Origin: Rhodamnia argentea
Lineage: Eukaryota; Streptophyta; Magnoliopsida; Myrtales; Myrtaceae
Reading direction: 5' to 3'
Assembly: GCF_020921035.1 (NCBI RefSeq)
Contig: NC_063152.1
Span: 33,586,494 to 33,650,493, forward strand
Length of the DNA stretch: 64,000 bases
The notes under the pieces are model-generated. The model had not been told where the DNA came from, made no database searches, and saw only the letters and a program-made list of their open reading frames with translations. Made by a program: the position numbers and the translations under genes. Below are positions 1 through 11,240 of this stretch, one piece after another. Within the stretch, counting starts at the first letter, position 1, and the number at the start of each line of letters is the position of its first letter.

Positions 1-600
1 ACAAGATCCCATAGCGGCCGTAGACGATCAAAGATGGCCGACGGTGAACTCCAACGTCGATTAGCAATGGATAAACGTCCGGTTAGAGATAGGGGCCGGG
101 CTTTGTATTCACTTCCATTGGGATGGGCTTTATCACTTTTTTTTTGGGGGGGTTAATGGACGAATTCCCAATGGGCTCAGCTATTTTGGGCTCTGTAGGC
201 TCTAGGGAAGGTCGTCATTCCAGCTAGTTTGGACGTGAATCATCCCTACCACCAGCGAGAGGGTGTGTTCATTCAAGTGGCTCTAGCTAAACCCTGTCGA
301 GATCAATCTACATATCGAGTTCCTTGGCCGAGTCTTAATCTATAATGTATCTATCGAGTCAACTAGTCGAGTATCGATCTATAATGTCGTAAGGTGCATA
401 TTTTGTATTCGATTCAGTTAAGAAGCTCGAAAAAAAAAAATAGCCCTTATTGTTCTAGAAGGTCCTACAAAAACTCTAGATCTTTTCTCTTCATGAGCGG
501 GTTGTTGATAAGATAGCTAGCATTCTCCGGTCCGACTGCTATTTTTGTTTCCCCATTTCCTTCTCTCATGAATTCGCTTACAACAACAATAACTGGAAGG
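1..600. other. Intergenic, nothing recognised
   Basis: No convincing coding exon, RNA gene or repeat boundary is seen. The first 250 bases are less AT-rich than what follows and could be the edge of a feature outside the window. Confidence 0.5.
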
Positions 601-780
601 ATACTTTCATCATTTCAAAGGAAAAGGAAAAATGACATGAATGATTTTTTAACTTTAACTTAATGTGCAATGTGATCTCTAAAGTACTTATAAATATACA
701 ATTTAGTCCCTATATTATATAGAATTGTTTAATATCATTCTTTCTTCCATTCACATCATGAAATAACGGCGGCCATGTTA
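601..780. repeat. Single-arm dispersed repeat fragment
   Basis: An AT-rich stretch of the type 'not-quite-tandem' phrases (acaatttagtccctatatta and similar) that resembles one arm of the foldback-like elements described at 9706-10220. Only one arm is seen, so it may be a decayed or partial copy. Assigned from phrase similarity by eye. Confidence 0.35.
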
Positions 781-901
781 ACACTCTAATTTCATTTCCT
801 TTTAAAATGAATGAAATAAAAAAAAATAGATATATTGACTTGTCTATAATAATTCATGCCATCAAATAAACATTTGATTTGTCGCATGGGCAATCGCATT
901 G

Positions 902-1753
902 AAAATTTAGGCCTAATATCTAAAAAAACTTCCAACTTTACCATTTATAATAATTATATTTAAAACTCTTTTTGTCTTATAAAAAAACTCTCAATTTTTA
1001 TTTTTATCTCAATTCTACCCTCCCGATATCCAAAAACACTCACAATTTTAGCATCTGTCCCAAGTATATCCGAAACTTTTTTTGTCTCATAAAAAATCCC
1101 AACTTTTTTTTTATCTCAATTCTACCACTGTCGGTCTTTCATTCATAATCAATGTTAGTTAATCTTACGTGGCTCGAATTTTCTCGCCGAACTTACCAAC
1201 GAATCTTCGAAATTTAGAAACAGTAGGTTTCGGGGACGACGAGATTTTAAAATCGTTCGTCCAAATATCTCCATGTCTAGCCATTTTTCGAATTGTTGAG
1301 TGCTAAAGAGAATACGAAACGTGCCGTCTTGAGTGACTCTTTATCTCCCGAAAATATGTAAAGAAAACAAACAACAGAAAAGAAGTTTAAGGATTTTTTT
1401 CATGTCGGCTTTGCTGAAGCGTAATTTGTTAACAATGCGGAAATGTCACGTACGATTAACTAATGTAGATTATGGAAGGAAGGCTCACGGTGATAGAATT
1501 GGGACAAAAATAAAAGTTGAAAGTTAGAGATTTTTTATGAGATAAAAAAATTTGAATATAATTGGGACATACACTAAAGTTCGGGGTTTTTTTTTTGTAC
1601 TAATCCGATACAATTGAGACAAAAGTGAAAGTTTGTGGTAGAATTAGGATAAAAATAAAAGTTTGAGGGCTTTTATAAGATAAAAAAGGTTTTGGATATA
1701 ATTATCATAAATATTAAAGTTGAAGATTTTTTTAGATATCGAGGCTAAAATTT
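902..1753. repeat. Foldback-like element FB1 with long inverted arms
   Basis: The left end (aaatttaggcctaatatcta, from about 902) matches the reverse complement of the right end (about 1670-1753) over some 80 bases. The matching sequence continues as several degenerate units built around phrases for a T-rich run, 'tcttataaaaaa' and 'caatttt'. The arms span roughly 902-1140 and 1490-1753. The centre (1140-1490) is less AT-rich and has no coding sequence that I recognise. This structure is typical of foldback or non-autonomous TIR elements. No target-site duplication could be fixed with confidence. Confidence 0.6.
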
Positions 1754-1799
1754 ATCAATAATGTACCTTATATTGAACAAATTAATAATAATTCATAGA

Positions 1800-4700
1800 G
1801 CACCTTGCACTCTAGTCCAAAGTCTATTATTTTCCTCAAAACGTCCTTTTTCATCCCTTTCAGGAGCTCCGCCGCAAGCACCATCAGGCCGGTTCTCCTC
1901 CGTCGCGTCCAGTTCATCTTCATCCTCAATCTCCATCGTAGCTCAGCCGTGCCTGTCAGTTTCTCAGCTTCTGGCTCATCGACGCTCCTTAATCTTCGTT
2001 CTCGGCGGTGCTTTTTTTGCCGGTTAGACAAGGTGAGTCTCTCTGTTTTGCTTTCTCGTTACAAAACCGAGGATTCCGAATTTAGTCGCAGTAGGAACGC
2101 ACGTCGCGACCTCACTCACGACTTCAATCCACGATCCCATGAATCGGAAACCGCACTTTGTATTATACAGATTTAGCTTTCAGAGATTCAAGTGTGTTGA
2201 CCCCTGAGTTTAGTTCGTATTAGGATTGTTTCTTTGTTTCCCCGGCCGTGATCCCGTGAACATGTTTCGTGGCGTTTCCATCTCATTTGTTAACGAAGTG
2301 TGTGTTTGTAACTCGGGCCTAGCGCGCTAGAGCCTTCAAACTTGAACTGCTATGGCTTATTTCCAGAGCTGGCTTCGAATTGTCCGATCATCTAGGACGA
2401 ACTGAAATGGAACTGTGGACGCCTCTGAGTGGCTTGCATTGTAGTGAGATTCGCGATTCTATGTTAATTCCGAGTTCGGCACGTCTCTCGAATCAGTTGT
2501 GATGCTTGTAAATGTGAACAGCTGACTCGGAGAGAAAATTTGATGATTGCAACCTGTTCGACGATATTCCTGACCGGGTATTGTACAGATAGTTCTAGTG
2601 TAATTCAGTTTGTAAGACATTACATTCTTTCCATGAGCGATTTAGTAGCCATTTGAGGTTATATTTGCTGCTTCTTTCTGAATGTCCTATATATGTGTGT
2701 GCGAGTGCAGTTAACACTGTGTATTGAATGAATAGCCTCCATATGTGCGTTATGTTCATGTTCAATGTCCCTCTGTGCGTAAATAGACTATCTGAGTTGC
2801 TTAGAATGTGTGTTAATGAATAGGCTTTCTGTCTTTGTTGTGCGTGTGCGTGTGCATATGAGTTGAATATGTCTGGATGTGGCATTTTTTCGAACGGCTG
2901 CTGTGCGCTCCATGAATTTTAATGTTAATGGCCGATTTCTACCTTATCTTTAGTCACATTGTGTTTACTCATGCTTGTGCTCATCACTAGGACTAAAAGT
3001 CTTTCTTCAATATCACTGCACATGTTATGGTTTTCCTCTATGCATATCAATTTCACTTAGTATGTTGCAATTTGATTTGTAGATATTTCTTTATAATGCT
3101 CAGCCGAAATTCACCCTTAATAGGTCAATTTGTACTTCTTGTTCATTGGAGGAAAGTACCTATGTTTTGTCTCATTCATTACTTTGAGCCGAGATCACTT
3201 GTTTAGGACCCCGAATTGGCTTTGCTCATTCATGCCATCTTAGGTGACTTGTATGAATAGGTGATATTCATCCATGCTTGTATCAATGCTAAGGACCCCT
3301 CTTGTATATACAATTGCTTGAATATGGGATTTGTGGCATTGAAATACAAAGTGTACTTTACGTGTACTGCTGCTCATAATCATTTTTTACTCACATGATG
3401 TATGTTGGGTTTCCTTTGTATGTTACTTTGATCGTCCACCCATGTACGTTCATGTAGGGAGGCATTATGTGGAATCTGAATCTCCAGGCCTTAAATATGT
3501 TAAAAATGATGAAGGTGTATGCTGTCCAGATTTGATTTTGATCTTAATGAAGGCAATTTGGCTTGGTTTGCACGTCAATTTGGTAATATAAAGCTGTATA
3601 CTAATATAGGAATGAACCGTGCTTGTTTCATCATTTCTATTTTTTTTTTTTTTTTTTTTTGTGGCCAAATCCTTGCATGTATGTGTCTTATATACGTTCA
3701 TGAAGGAAAGCTTCCCGTTAACTCCATGTCAATTTCTGGTTGAATTATTGAATTTTCATGTCTTGGATATGTGGAATTCAATGTGAAACCTTACTGGTCA
3801 AGACTGTTCATGCTTTAATTGAAGAGTGTTTAGCTTTGTTAACAAGTTTTTGCCTGACATAGGCATGTACTTGAGCATAGAAATGCATTCGGTCGATACG
3901 ATGTTAACTTCATGTTGATTCCCCACTATTCCTTGTGCCATTCGTACTTTGGGTATGACCTCATGCTCACTGGTCAGTCTAGGCTGAGCGTGAATTAAAG
4001 GAACACTATTCTCACTTGAGTGTTATTTCGCTTGCTCATGGTAATATATCGACTTTTGCATCATTTTAGTATGCTCTGTATCATTTTTTTTTTTTTTTGC
4101 AAATCGTGGGCTGTGTTTGTTGATACTTGCTGAACGTCCCTTATTGATTGTTTAACAGAGGAAGCTTGGTCCCATTTAACCGTTGCCTTAATTAATTGCT
4201 CATGAAGATGTTTTAGCATGTAATTAATTTCCTTATAATATTGGCATGTTTAGGCATCATTTCCGCAAGCAAGACATAGGTCATGAGTGCTGGATGTCCA
4301 TGGTTGCTTGGTAGTGATGTTATTGGAGATGTGGCATTTCATCGAATAATTGACGTGCATGACATCTTTTGGTATTTTTGCCCTAGTTTTACTTCTGAGT
4401 CATGTTTCATGTTAGGCTATATTGTCATGCATGTTTACTGTGATGTTGGATGAACCGGGTTCATTCAGTAGACACTAGACCCGAACCCTAAAATCTTTAA
4501 AAAAAAACCCAAAAAAAAAAGAACCTCATCACCCAAGAAAATATTAGACATAAATTGTTGCCAATAATAAAAATATTTTTAATTGCTAATTTTTCCAAGC
4601 TACACAAGCGATCATTTGTATGAAAATATTTATCAAATTATTTATTTTCTACAAAAATAAATGTATTCTTAGAAAGGGCAAAAAAAGGGAGTAAATGTGA

Positions 4701-5794
4701 CATTCAAATGATAAATAGCATTTGTTTGGGTTAAGTCAAACAAAAAAGTATTATTTGTGAGAAGTTTTCTATGTTCCATATTGAATTCATGATATTTGAA
4801 AATAATAATTTATGGTTACCATGGACAATTTTGCAAACTTATATATTTTAATACAAGAGAGAGCATAAAAGATGATGTGTCAATTGTCCAGTAATATTGT
4901 TTATCAGAAAAAGTTGGTATCATACGTAATTTCTGTCTCTTTTTTCTTTTTTCCTCCTTTTGGGGAATATTAGGTTAATCAACATTTGTCAGTTGACATT
5001 TTCATGCTGTTGCAGGAACTTCTGGGTTCAATTGAAACTGTGTGGGGATCAAGACTATGAGCTTCGCAACATCATTTTGTAGGAGAGTTAGCATCAAAGA
5101 GCTTACCACCAGCATCCCAATTTATAACAGTGCCAGTGGTAGATATCCCACCCCCAAAACAAAACCAACCACCCCCCCTGCCCCCTTCTTCCTCCTCCTC
5201 CTCCGTCTCTCTCTGTCTCTCTCTCTCTCTTGCAGAGGTCTTATGAGATGCTAATCAAGTTAATTTCTTCTATTGGCTTAAGATGCATCTGGCGGAGGAT
5301 TGAGTTTGCTGTTCAGGCGTTGGGCCACTAAGAAGTCGGCTGGATCAACAAAGAACGGAAGAGACTCAAAACCGAAGAATCTTGGAGTGAAGAAGTTTGG
5401 TGGAGAGGTAAGTGACTACTGATTCAGCAATTGCAGGACCACCATAGGAAATGGAAGAAGCGAAATGTGTCTGAAAAAGCCAGTGGTAAAAGAAGTGAAT
5501 CTGGCCAATCATTCTTATTCTGCCTGTGATGACATTTTGTTTTTGATAACTCTGTAGAGAGTTATACCAGGAAACATCATTGTTCGACAGCGGGGCACCA
5601 GGTTCCACCCCGGGAACTACGTTGGAATTGGGAAAGATCACACCCTCTTTGCAATGAAAGAAGGGCTGGTGCAGTTTGAGCAGCACAAGCTCAGCGGCCG
5701 CAAGTGGGTGCACATCATTCCAAAGGATGGCCACTCGCTTCACCCGGTGTACGCAGAGGCCGCCACCATACCTGAGCTGAAGACAGCTACTTAA
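1800..5794 (+). CDS. Mitochondrial-type ribosomal protein bL27 (large subunit)
   Basis: Three coding exons at 5057-5138, 5283-5407 and 5558-5794 (taa stop at 5792) give 147 residues in one continuous frame with GT-AG junctions. The protein has the conserved L27 block: [18 protein letters not shown], then [28 protein letters not shown] and [13 protein letters not shown]27 lies near the peptidyl-transferase centre and contacts tRNA. The N-terminal leader of about 35 residues ([18 protein letters not shown]) is like that of the plant mitochondrial paralogs rather than a plastid transit peptide; this is my inference. The first ATG after the last 5'UTR splice is 5057. An upstream non-coding exon ends at about 2032 (donor gtgagt) and joins at 5016, leaving a 2,983-nt 5'UTR intron. 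The 5' limit of about 1800 is a guess. The 3'UTR probably runs to about 6180. Confidence 0.9.
2033..5015 (+). other. Putative 5'UTR intron of the L27 gene
   Basis: Donor acaag|gtgagt at 2033 and acceptor gctgttgcag at 5015. The interval is T-rich, has poly-T runs at 3640-3660 and 4084-4098, and has no open frame that looks coding. A pyrimidine-rich exon-like stretch (about 1830-2032) precedes the donor. At 4530-4700 it holds sequence related to the MITEs at 39.1-40.0 kb. Assigned from splice-site quality and position only; transcript reads would decide. Confidence 0.5.
4530..4700. mobile_element. MITE fragment inside the L27 5'UTR intron
   Basis: The stretch 'gacataaattgttgccaata' followed by 'gcgatcatttgtatgaaaat' closely parallels the inside of the MITE at 39782-40021 and, less closely, the one at 39103-39346. 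Clear terminal inverted repeats were not identified here, so the ends are approximate. Confidence 0.5.
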
Positions 5795-6798
5795 AACAAC
5801 CCCAATTCCGAAATTCGGTGGTTCAGCACAATTCCGTATTTCACGCCCCTTTTCGCTACGATAACTGCCAAAGTCGCTGGGTTAAAAGTCCACAGTTATG
5901 GTGTCGTTTACCGATCTCTTATCTTCTTTTTTTAGGCACAGGAAAGAGCTCGAGGTACAAGCTGAAACGCTCGGGATAAAATAGCGATGCAATTGTTGCT
6001 CCACTCTTTGGGAAATCAGACACCAATAAGAACAGGACAGATCTCTTTCACCTGTTGTTGTTTATTGGAGGATCTCAAGGGGTCCGTCTTCCTGTGTGAA
6101 ATTGCATGATGAGAAGAGCGACATACAATCATTTGAGCAAGATTTGTCTAATTCAATGGTTGGATCACTGAGAATTTTTCAATAAACATCTAATGAGGAG
6201 AAAATACTAACTATGTGATGAATTCATTTTATTTGTCGTTTGTCTTAACTAATCTTAAAACATACGTACTACTTTTTCTCTCTATTAGGGAGATGAATGG
6301 ACATACATTAAGCAGGTACTTTTTTCTTTAATCTTTTGAACAAAAATTTTCTAATGTGGGAGAAGTTCGAAAAAATATTTGTTCAGAATGAAAATCTACT
6401 AGTTGGAAGCAGTAGCTTTACTTCTGGCGATAACAAAATCGCTGCCGTTTTGCATGATGAGTTTGAAAATACACGGATAATTTCAAATAATACCAAATGT
6501 ACGCGGAGCATTAGCCAATACGATTTTTGATACCAATACAATAACTATGGGACACACTTTAGTAATTTGATGTCAACAAAATTGTCAGTGCATGTACATA
6601 ATATATACATGCAAATCGAAGTACGATAATTTCGTGTTGAGTTCAAATTGTACTCTAGAATAATACGCGGAAATGTACTATGTTTACACCATATTCTGTC
6701 GTGTCAAACATTGTCAAGTACATAACAATTTTGACCAAAAAAAAAAAGGACATAAAAAGAAAAAAAATAGACAATCGCTTAACAAGAATAAAAAAAAT
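5795..6798. other. 3'UTR and AT-rich intergenic DNA
   Basis: The first 390 bases or so are the likely 3'UTR of the L27 gene, ending in 'caataaacatctaatgagga' with an AATAAA signal near 6179. The rest is AT-rich and shows no gene. The open frame at 6336-6530 has no recognisable similarity. Confidence 0.5.
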
Positions 6799-7289
6799 GG
6801 TTAATACCGTAAAAAATCTCAAATTGATTTTTTTTTATCACGAAAAATCTTAAACTGATATAGTTATGATAAATTTACCCCAAACTATTTTTTGGACCAC
6901 CAAAAATCCTAAACCGGTATACACGTGACATATTTATCCTAAACAAATTTTTTTGACCATTAAAAATCCTAAACCAGTACACCTATAACAGATTTTCCCT
7001 ACATTAAATTGAGTTAATACCACAAAAATTTTAAATTGATACAAATGTGATAAACAGAGGGTAAAAATCTTAAGTTAGTACATCTGTCAATTGCTACATG
7101 TCATATAACTTAGCACTTTAAAGATTAGATTTAACAAAAACTAACGGAGGATAAATTTATCACGGATGTATCGGTTTGGGATAAAATTATTACGGGTGTA
7201 TTATTTTGAGATTTTTTATGATTAAAAAAATAATTTTGGATAAATTTGTCACAAGTGTACTAATTTAGGATTTTTTAACGAATTAAACC
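6799..7289. repeat. Foldback-like element FB2 with subrepeat arms
   Basis: The left tip (ggttaataccgtaaaaaatc) matches the reverse complement of the right tip (ggtttaattcgttaaaaaat). Each arm contains degenerate units of about 60-70 bases around 'aaaaatcctaaaccggtaca', 'gtgacatatttatcctaaac' on the left and their complements on the right. The centre lies near 7070-7110 (catctgtcaattgctacatg). No coding capacity. Confidence 0.65.
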
Positions 7290-8260
7290 TAAAAAAACAC
7301 AGGAAAAAGTTCTTTATTACAAGAAAGAAAAGCTTGGAAGTGGGAGTAGTTGAGTGAGTTTGGTAATTAATACTTTGACTTTAAGACTTTGCATCTAAGA
7401 GCTGGCTTGACTCAAAAGGGTTCTATTGAAAGCAAATAATGTTTGACAAAGCACTAGCAAAATCTTTATTCGCACGGCAAGTTAAAACGAGAAAAAATCA
7501 AATTAAAATAAAAAGGAGCATACCGTCCGCAAGCCTGCATAAGCTTCGAGACCCTCACCCGGTCCTCTCGTGGCGGAAGTCACGAGATTCCAGGCAATGG
7601 GGTGGTGGGGTGGCACGACACGAGGCGACGGTTGAGGTGAGATGCTGCTGGTTGAGATATTGCCTGTTGGGGTTGGTGCGACTTGCTCGTTAGGGTCGCA
7701 TCGCCCTTAGGCAAAGCCGCCATCGTCAACACGACTCGTTCATCGTCGGACGATGTCGCACGATCCCATGCCAAATCCGACGGGGGTTGCCAGAACCTAG
7801 GCAAGATCACGTCAGCGTCCCATTGCCCCGGATCGGACGTGCGTGTGACCCCCTGGCGAAGCATTCTCTGGCAATCTCTCGGCTCCCTCGCTGGGTTGCG
7901 AAAGCTCTCTCGTTGGATCTCTCGATTAACCCCCATTCTCAAATGAAATTTTTAATCATTTGAAGGGCACAATTATGGAGACGTGGATTAGTACTAAGTA
8001 AGTCCTTAAACCGATTAGTGCGGGACATCGTTCGGACCTCGAGATCCCTTAGACGTAAAGCAATTTGTGTGTGTTCACCGCTATTAGAGAAGAAAAAGAT
8101 TTGATTGGCAATTGAGAGGTGGCAGTGAGGAGAGTATACTTTATGTCAACATTGGTTTGCCGGGTAGGGTCGTATAGTAACGTCCTAAGCATTGGGGTAA
8201 GTCGTCGGAGCTTGCTCCTACATCGATTAGCCTATGCTTCGCACAATGCTAGGAACTAAG
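7290..8260. other. Intergenic, no gene recognised
   Basis: Overlapping open frames on both strands at 7439-7946 come from a stretch of higher GC. None of the translations has a motif, codon pattern or splice context that I can tie to a gene family. Confidence 0.4.
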
Positions 8261-8263
8261 GTG

Positions 8264-8990
8264 GTGTATGACAACCATTTTATTCCAGAAATAGATTTTT
8301 CAATTTCTATTTCTAGATGAATTTTTGAGCAAAAAAAATGTGTTTGATAATGACATAAAATTTCTGATCCTAGAACAAAAGTTCCTTCGACGATAGTTGA
8401 AAATTTATACTCTAGAAATTATTATTTACTATTTAAAAATAAAAATTATTATTTATTTTTTACACCCGCGGCGGCCGGCGTGGCTCGGTGGTGGTCGGCG
8501 GCGATCGGCGACCAATGGAGGGTGGTGGTGGTTGGCGGCGACGGGGTTGGCGGGGGGTGGCGCCTACGGGCGACGAAGTTCACGGCCGGTAGGGGGCGAT
8601 GGCGTGGGCAGTGGTCGGCGGCGGCCCGCGGTGGATGACCGAGAGCAGTGGTTGGCGGCGGCGAAGGTCGGCTGTGGACGGCGGCAAAGGTCGTTTGTGG
8701 GCGGCAGCGAAGGTTGGGCGTGGGCGGCGACGGTCGGTAGTGGTCACGGCGGTGGGCGATGGCGATCGGCGGCAATTGAGGCCGTTGACGAAGGGTGGTA
8801 GTGGGTGATAGAGGTTGGCGGTGGTTGTCGGCGGGTGGTGGTGGTAGGTGGCGGCAGACGGTGGTGAAAGAAAAGTGAAGGGTTATTATTTTAGTTTCTC
8901 CGAGAAACTAAAATTTTTTTATTGCAGATTTCCCTTCCAAATCATGCAATAAACGGTGGTGGGTGACGACTCCATTTGTATATCAATAGC
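8264..8990. repeat. AT-armed repeat with a GC-rich low-complexity core
   Basis: AT-rich flanks (8264-8463 and 8880-8990) surround a core (8464-8870) made of degenerate G-rich units such as ggcggcgaaggtcgg and ggtggtggtcggcggcgatc. The long open frames on both strands of the core are composition artefacts. Similar shorter GC cores flanked by AT tracts occur at about 27235-27360, 41205-41340, 45300-45480 and 57455-57575, suggesting a dispersed family or families. Confidence 0.5.
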
Positions 8991-9705
8991 TTATGAATAA
9001 ATTCATGCAATAGACACTTTAATAGATATAATTTTATCATCCCTTCTGAAAATTTACGTTTTAAAACTCGCTCGCACACCCATCATATATATATATATAT
9101 ATGATGGTCGATGAAGTGTTGGTCGGCACAACGGCAACGAGCAGAGCATCGATGAGTAATGGGCGAGCGGCGAAGACAGCTATCCCAGACCGGAGAGTTG
9201 GCGGATTGGTGGAGGATGGGTTCTCTTGTGACTTTTCATTTGGAGAACGGGCGTGCTAAGTCTCTTAAATTTTGGAGTTTTGTTTGAGGATGCAAATTGT
9301 GCATTTTGAAACGGAAATTTGCAAATTGACCATGATAAAAATAAAAAATAAAAAAAAAGTCGTCGGTTTTGAAAAAATGACGGAGTGAATTGGTATAGGT
9401 TGGAGGTTCTGAAAATTTCCTTTTCCTTTTATGTGGCGTTCGGATCGAAGGCAATGGAGATTAGTGGAGAGTAATGATTTTGTTTGGGGCCAGCTTTTTT
9501 GCTTTTTTCCTCTTTTTGTGATTTCCTTATTTGGACAAGACTAATAAAGAAAAAGGGAGAGGGACGGAAAAGATGGAATCCCTTTGAGTTTGAGCCCACC
9601 ATTTAATTTCCATCAAATAAGATGGGAGGATACATAAAAAATTTCCCAATTTTCTCCCTCTTGATATGCGGAGAAAAAAAAAAAGGACTATTCTACGATC
9701 GGAAA
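8991..9705. other. Intergenic with a short (AT)n tract
   Basis: Contains an (AT)n microsatellite at about 9085-9102. No coding exon or RNA gene seen. Confidence 0.4.
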
Positions 9706-10220
9706 AATGACTTAAATGGTCTCTGAATTTTATCCCCGATATGCCATACGATTTCTAAACTTATAATCTGTTCAAATTGGCTATATTGTAGCCCAATATG
9801 CGATGCGGTAAATGAACTTTCAACTTATTTAATGTGGTCCTCGAACTCTTGGCACGTATTCAATTTAGTCTACGAAACATATGAAATGTTTAATGTTGTC
9901 CTTGAATTATGTGTACATGATAAATTTAGCCCATGAATTATATGGAAATGCTCAATCTCCTCCCTAAACTTCAATTGATTGAATGACAATATTGAATATT
10001 TTCATATCGTTCACGGATTACGCTTTTTTTTTTTTGAAAACTTTCACGGATTAGGTTGAACATGTTCAAAAGTTCAAATAGCCACATTGAACAGATTGAA
10101 AATTTAGGAATCGCATTGCACATTGGGGCTAAAGTTCAATAATAACACTGTACGAATTAAAAGTACAGAAAGCGTATTGCATATTGAATCAAAATTCATG
10201 AACCGTTACGTCAACATCCC
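9706..10220. repeat. Foldback-like element FB3
   Basis: Left-arm phrases (ctctgaattttatccccgat, ctaaacttataatctgttca) reappear in reverse complement in the right arm (about 10090-10210: gaacagattgaaaatttagg, cattgcacattggggctaaa). The arms contain degenerate repeats of about 60 bases. The centre is AT-rich near 9960-10060. No coding capacity. A single-arm relative is at 601-780. Confidence 0.6.
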
Positions 10221-10860
10221 TCCCACGATCCACCTTAGGTCGATAAAAAAAAAAATCGTAATTCCTTATTTTTCTCCTAACTCCGGTATTAAAATTTTGG
10301 TAAACCCTCGAAACCTTTAAACTTTACGATATTTATTATTATTTTTTTTTTTTTTGTTCAACGGCCGTCTGATGTATAGGGGTTAGGCCCGTTCTGCAAC
10401 GTCCTTGGAAAGAGCTCCTCGTAAACCCTCGTGGCGCACTCTTCCAATGAAGGAACCCAACACGAGGGGCACATACGTAATTGTGCTGTCCAGATATTTT
10501 CAATGACCGAAGTAAAATATCTTGGCCCCCGATTGTGCCGGTCCATCGACCCCTGTAGGGTCACGTGACCCCCGGGCCCACCTGACCAATTTTCTCCGAA
10601 CCGCGGTTAGGTCGGCGCCCTTGCAGGGAAAGCCTGGTCAACTCGGTCTCCGCCTCGCCCTCGCTGGCGCTCGCCAAGCAATCCAGGTTTAGGGACAAGC
10701 CAAGCCTCGCCCGGGGACGGCTTCGGCCCGGCTCTTGACGCGTGTCGCGTTCCGAATGGTTCACTGAAGCACGATGACATGGCAGTCCCAGACTACCTAA
10801 TATGAATCTGATGGACATTTAGGTTGCAAAACAAGAGACTGCCGAGACTAGTTCTCAACC
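10221..10860. other. Intergenic, locally GC-rich, no gene
   Basis: The stretch 10360-10800 is GC-rich and gives open frames on the minus strand without recognisable motifs. It could be part of an unrecognised transposable element. Confidence 0.35.
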
Positions 10861-11240
10861 GAGACAAATGTCCAAAAAAACTACGAAATTATTGTACGGC
10901 GGCTAATTCAATCTTAAATCTTTTTAATTATGCCGATTTAGTCATACACTTTTTACTTCTGTCCATTTAGTCTTAATTTTTTTTAACGTCTTACCAATTT
11001 AGTCATAAACTTATTATTTGGCTAATTGGCCGAAAGGACCACATTGACAAATCGCCAAAATATTTATGAATGGATTGACAAATTATTAAAAGGTTTAGAA
11101 CTAAATTCGCACAGCTAAAATGTTTAAGAGTTAATTGGGAAATCATTAAAAAGTTTACGACTAAATCAACACAGTTAAAAGATTGAGAACTAAATTGACG
11201 GTCATACAATATGTTTATGACTTGTTAGACATTTTACTCA
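10861..11240. repeat. Foldback-like element FB4
   Basis: Left arm (aaatgtccaaaaaaactacg, gccgatttagtcatacactt) and right arm (to about 11240: gacttgttagacattttact) are inverted relative to each other. Each contains degenerate 'tttagtcataaactttttaa'-type units. About 380 bases in total. It belongs to the same structural class as FB1-FB3 but has a different unit sequence. Confidence 0.6.

Noticed and set aside
8397-8808. Long overlapping open frames on both strands
   Set aside because: They come from a G-rich low-complexity core. The translations are Gly/Arg/Trp or Pro/His/Arg runs without domain structure, and stops are absent on both strands because of composition.
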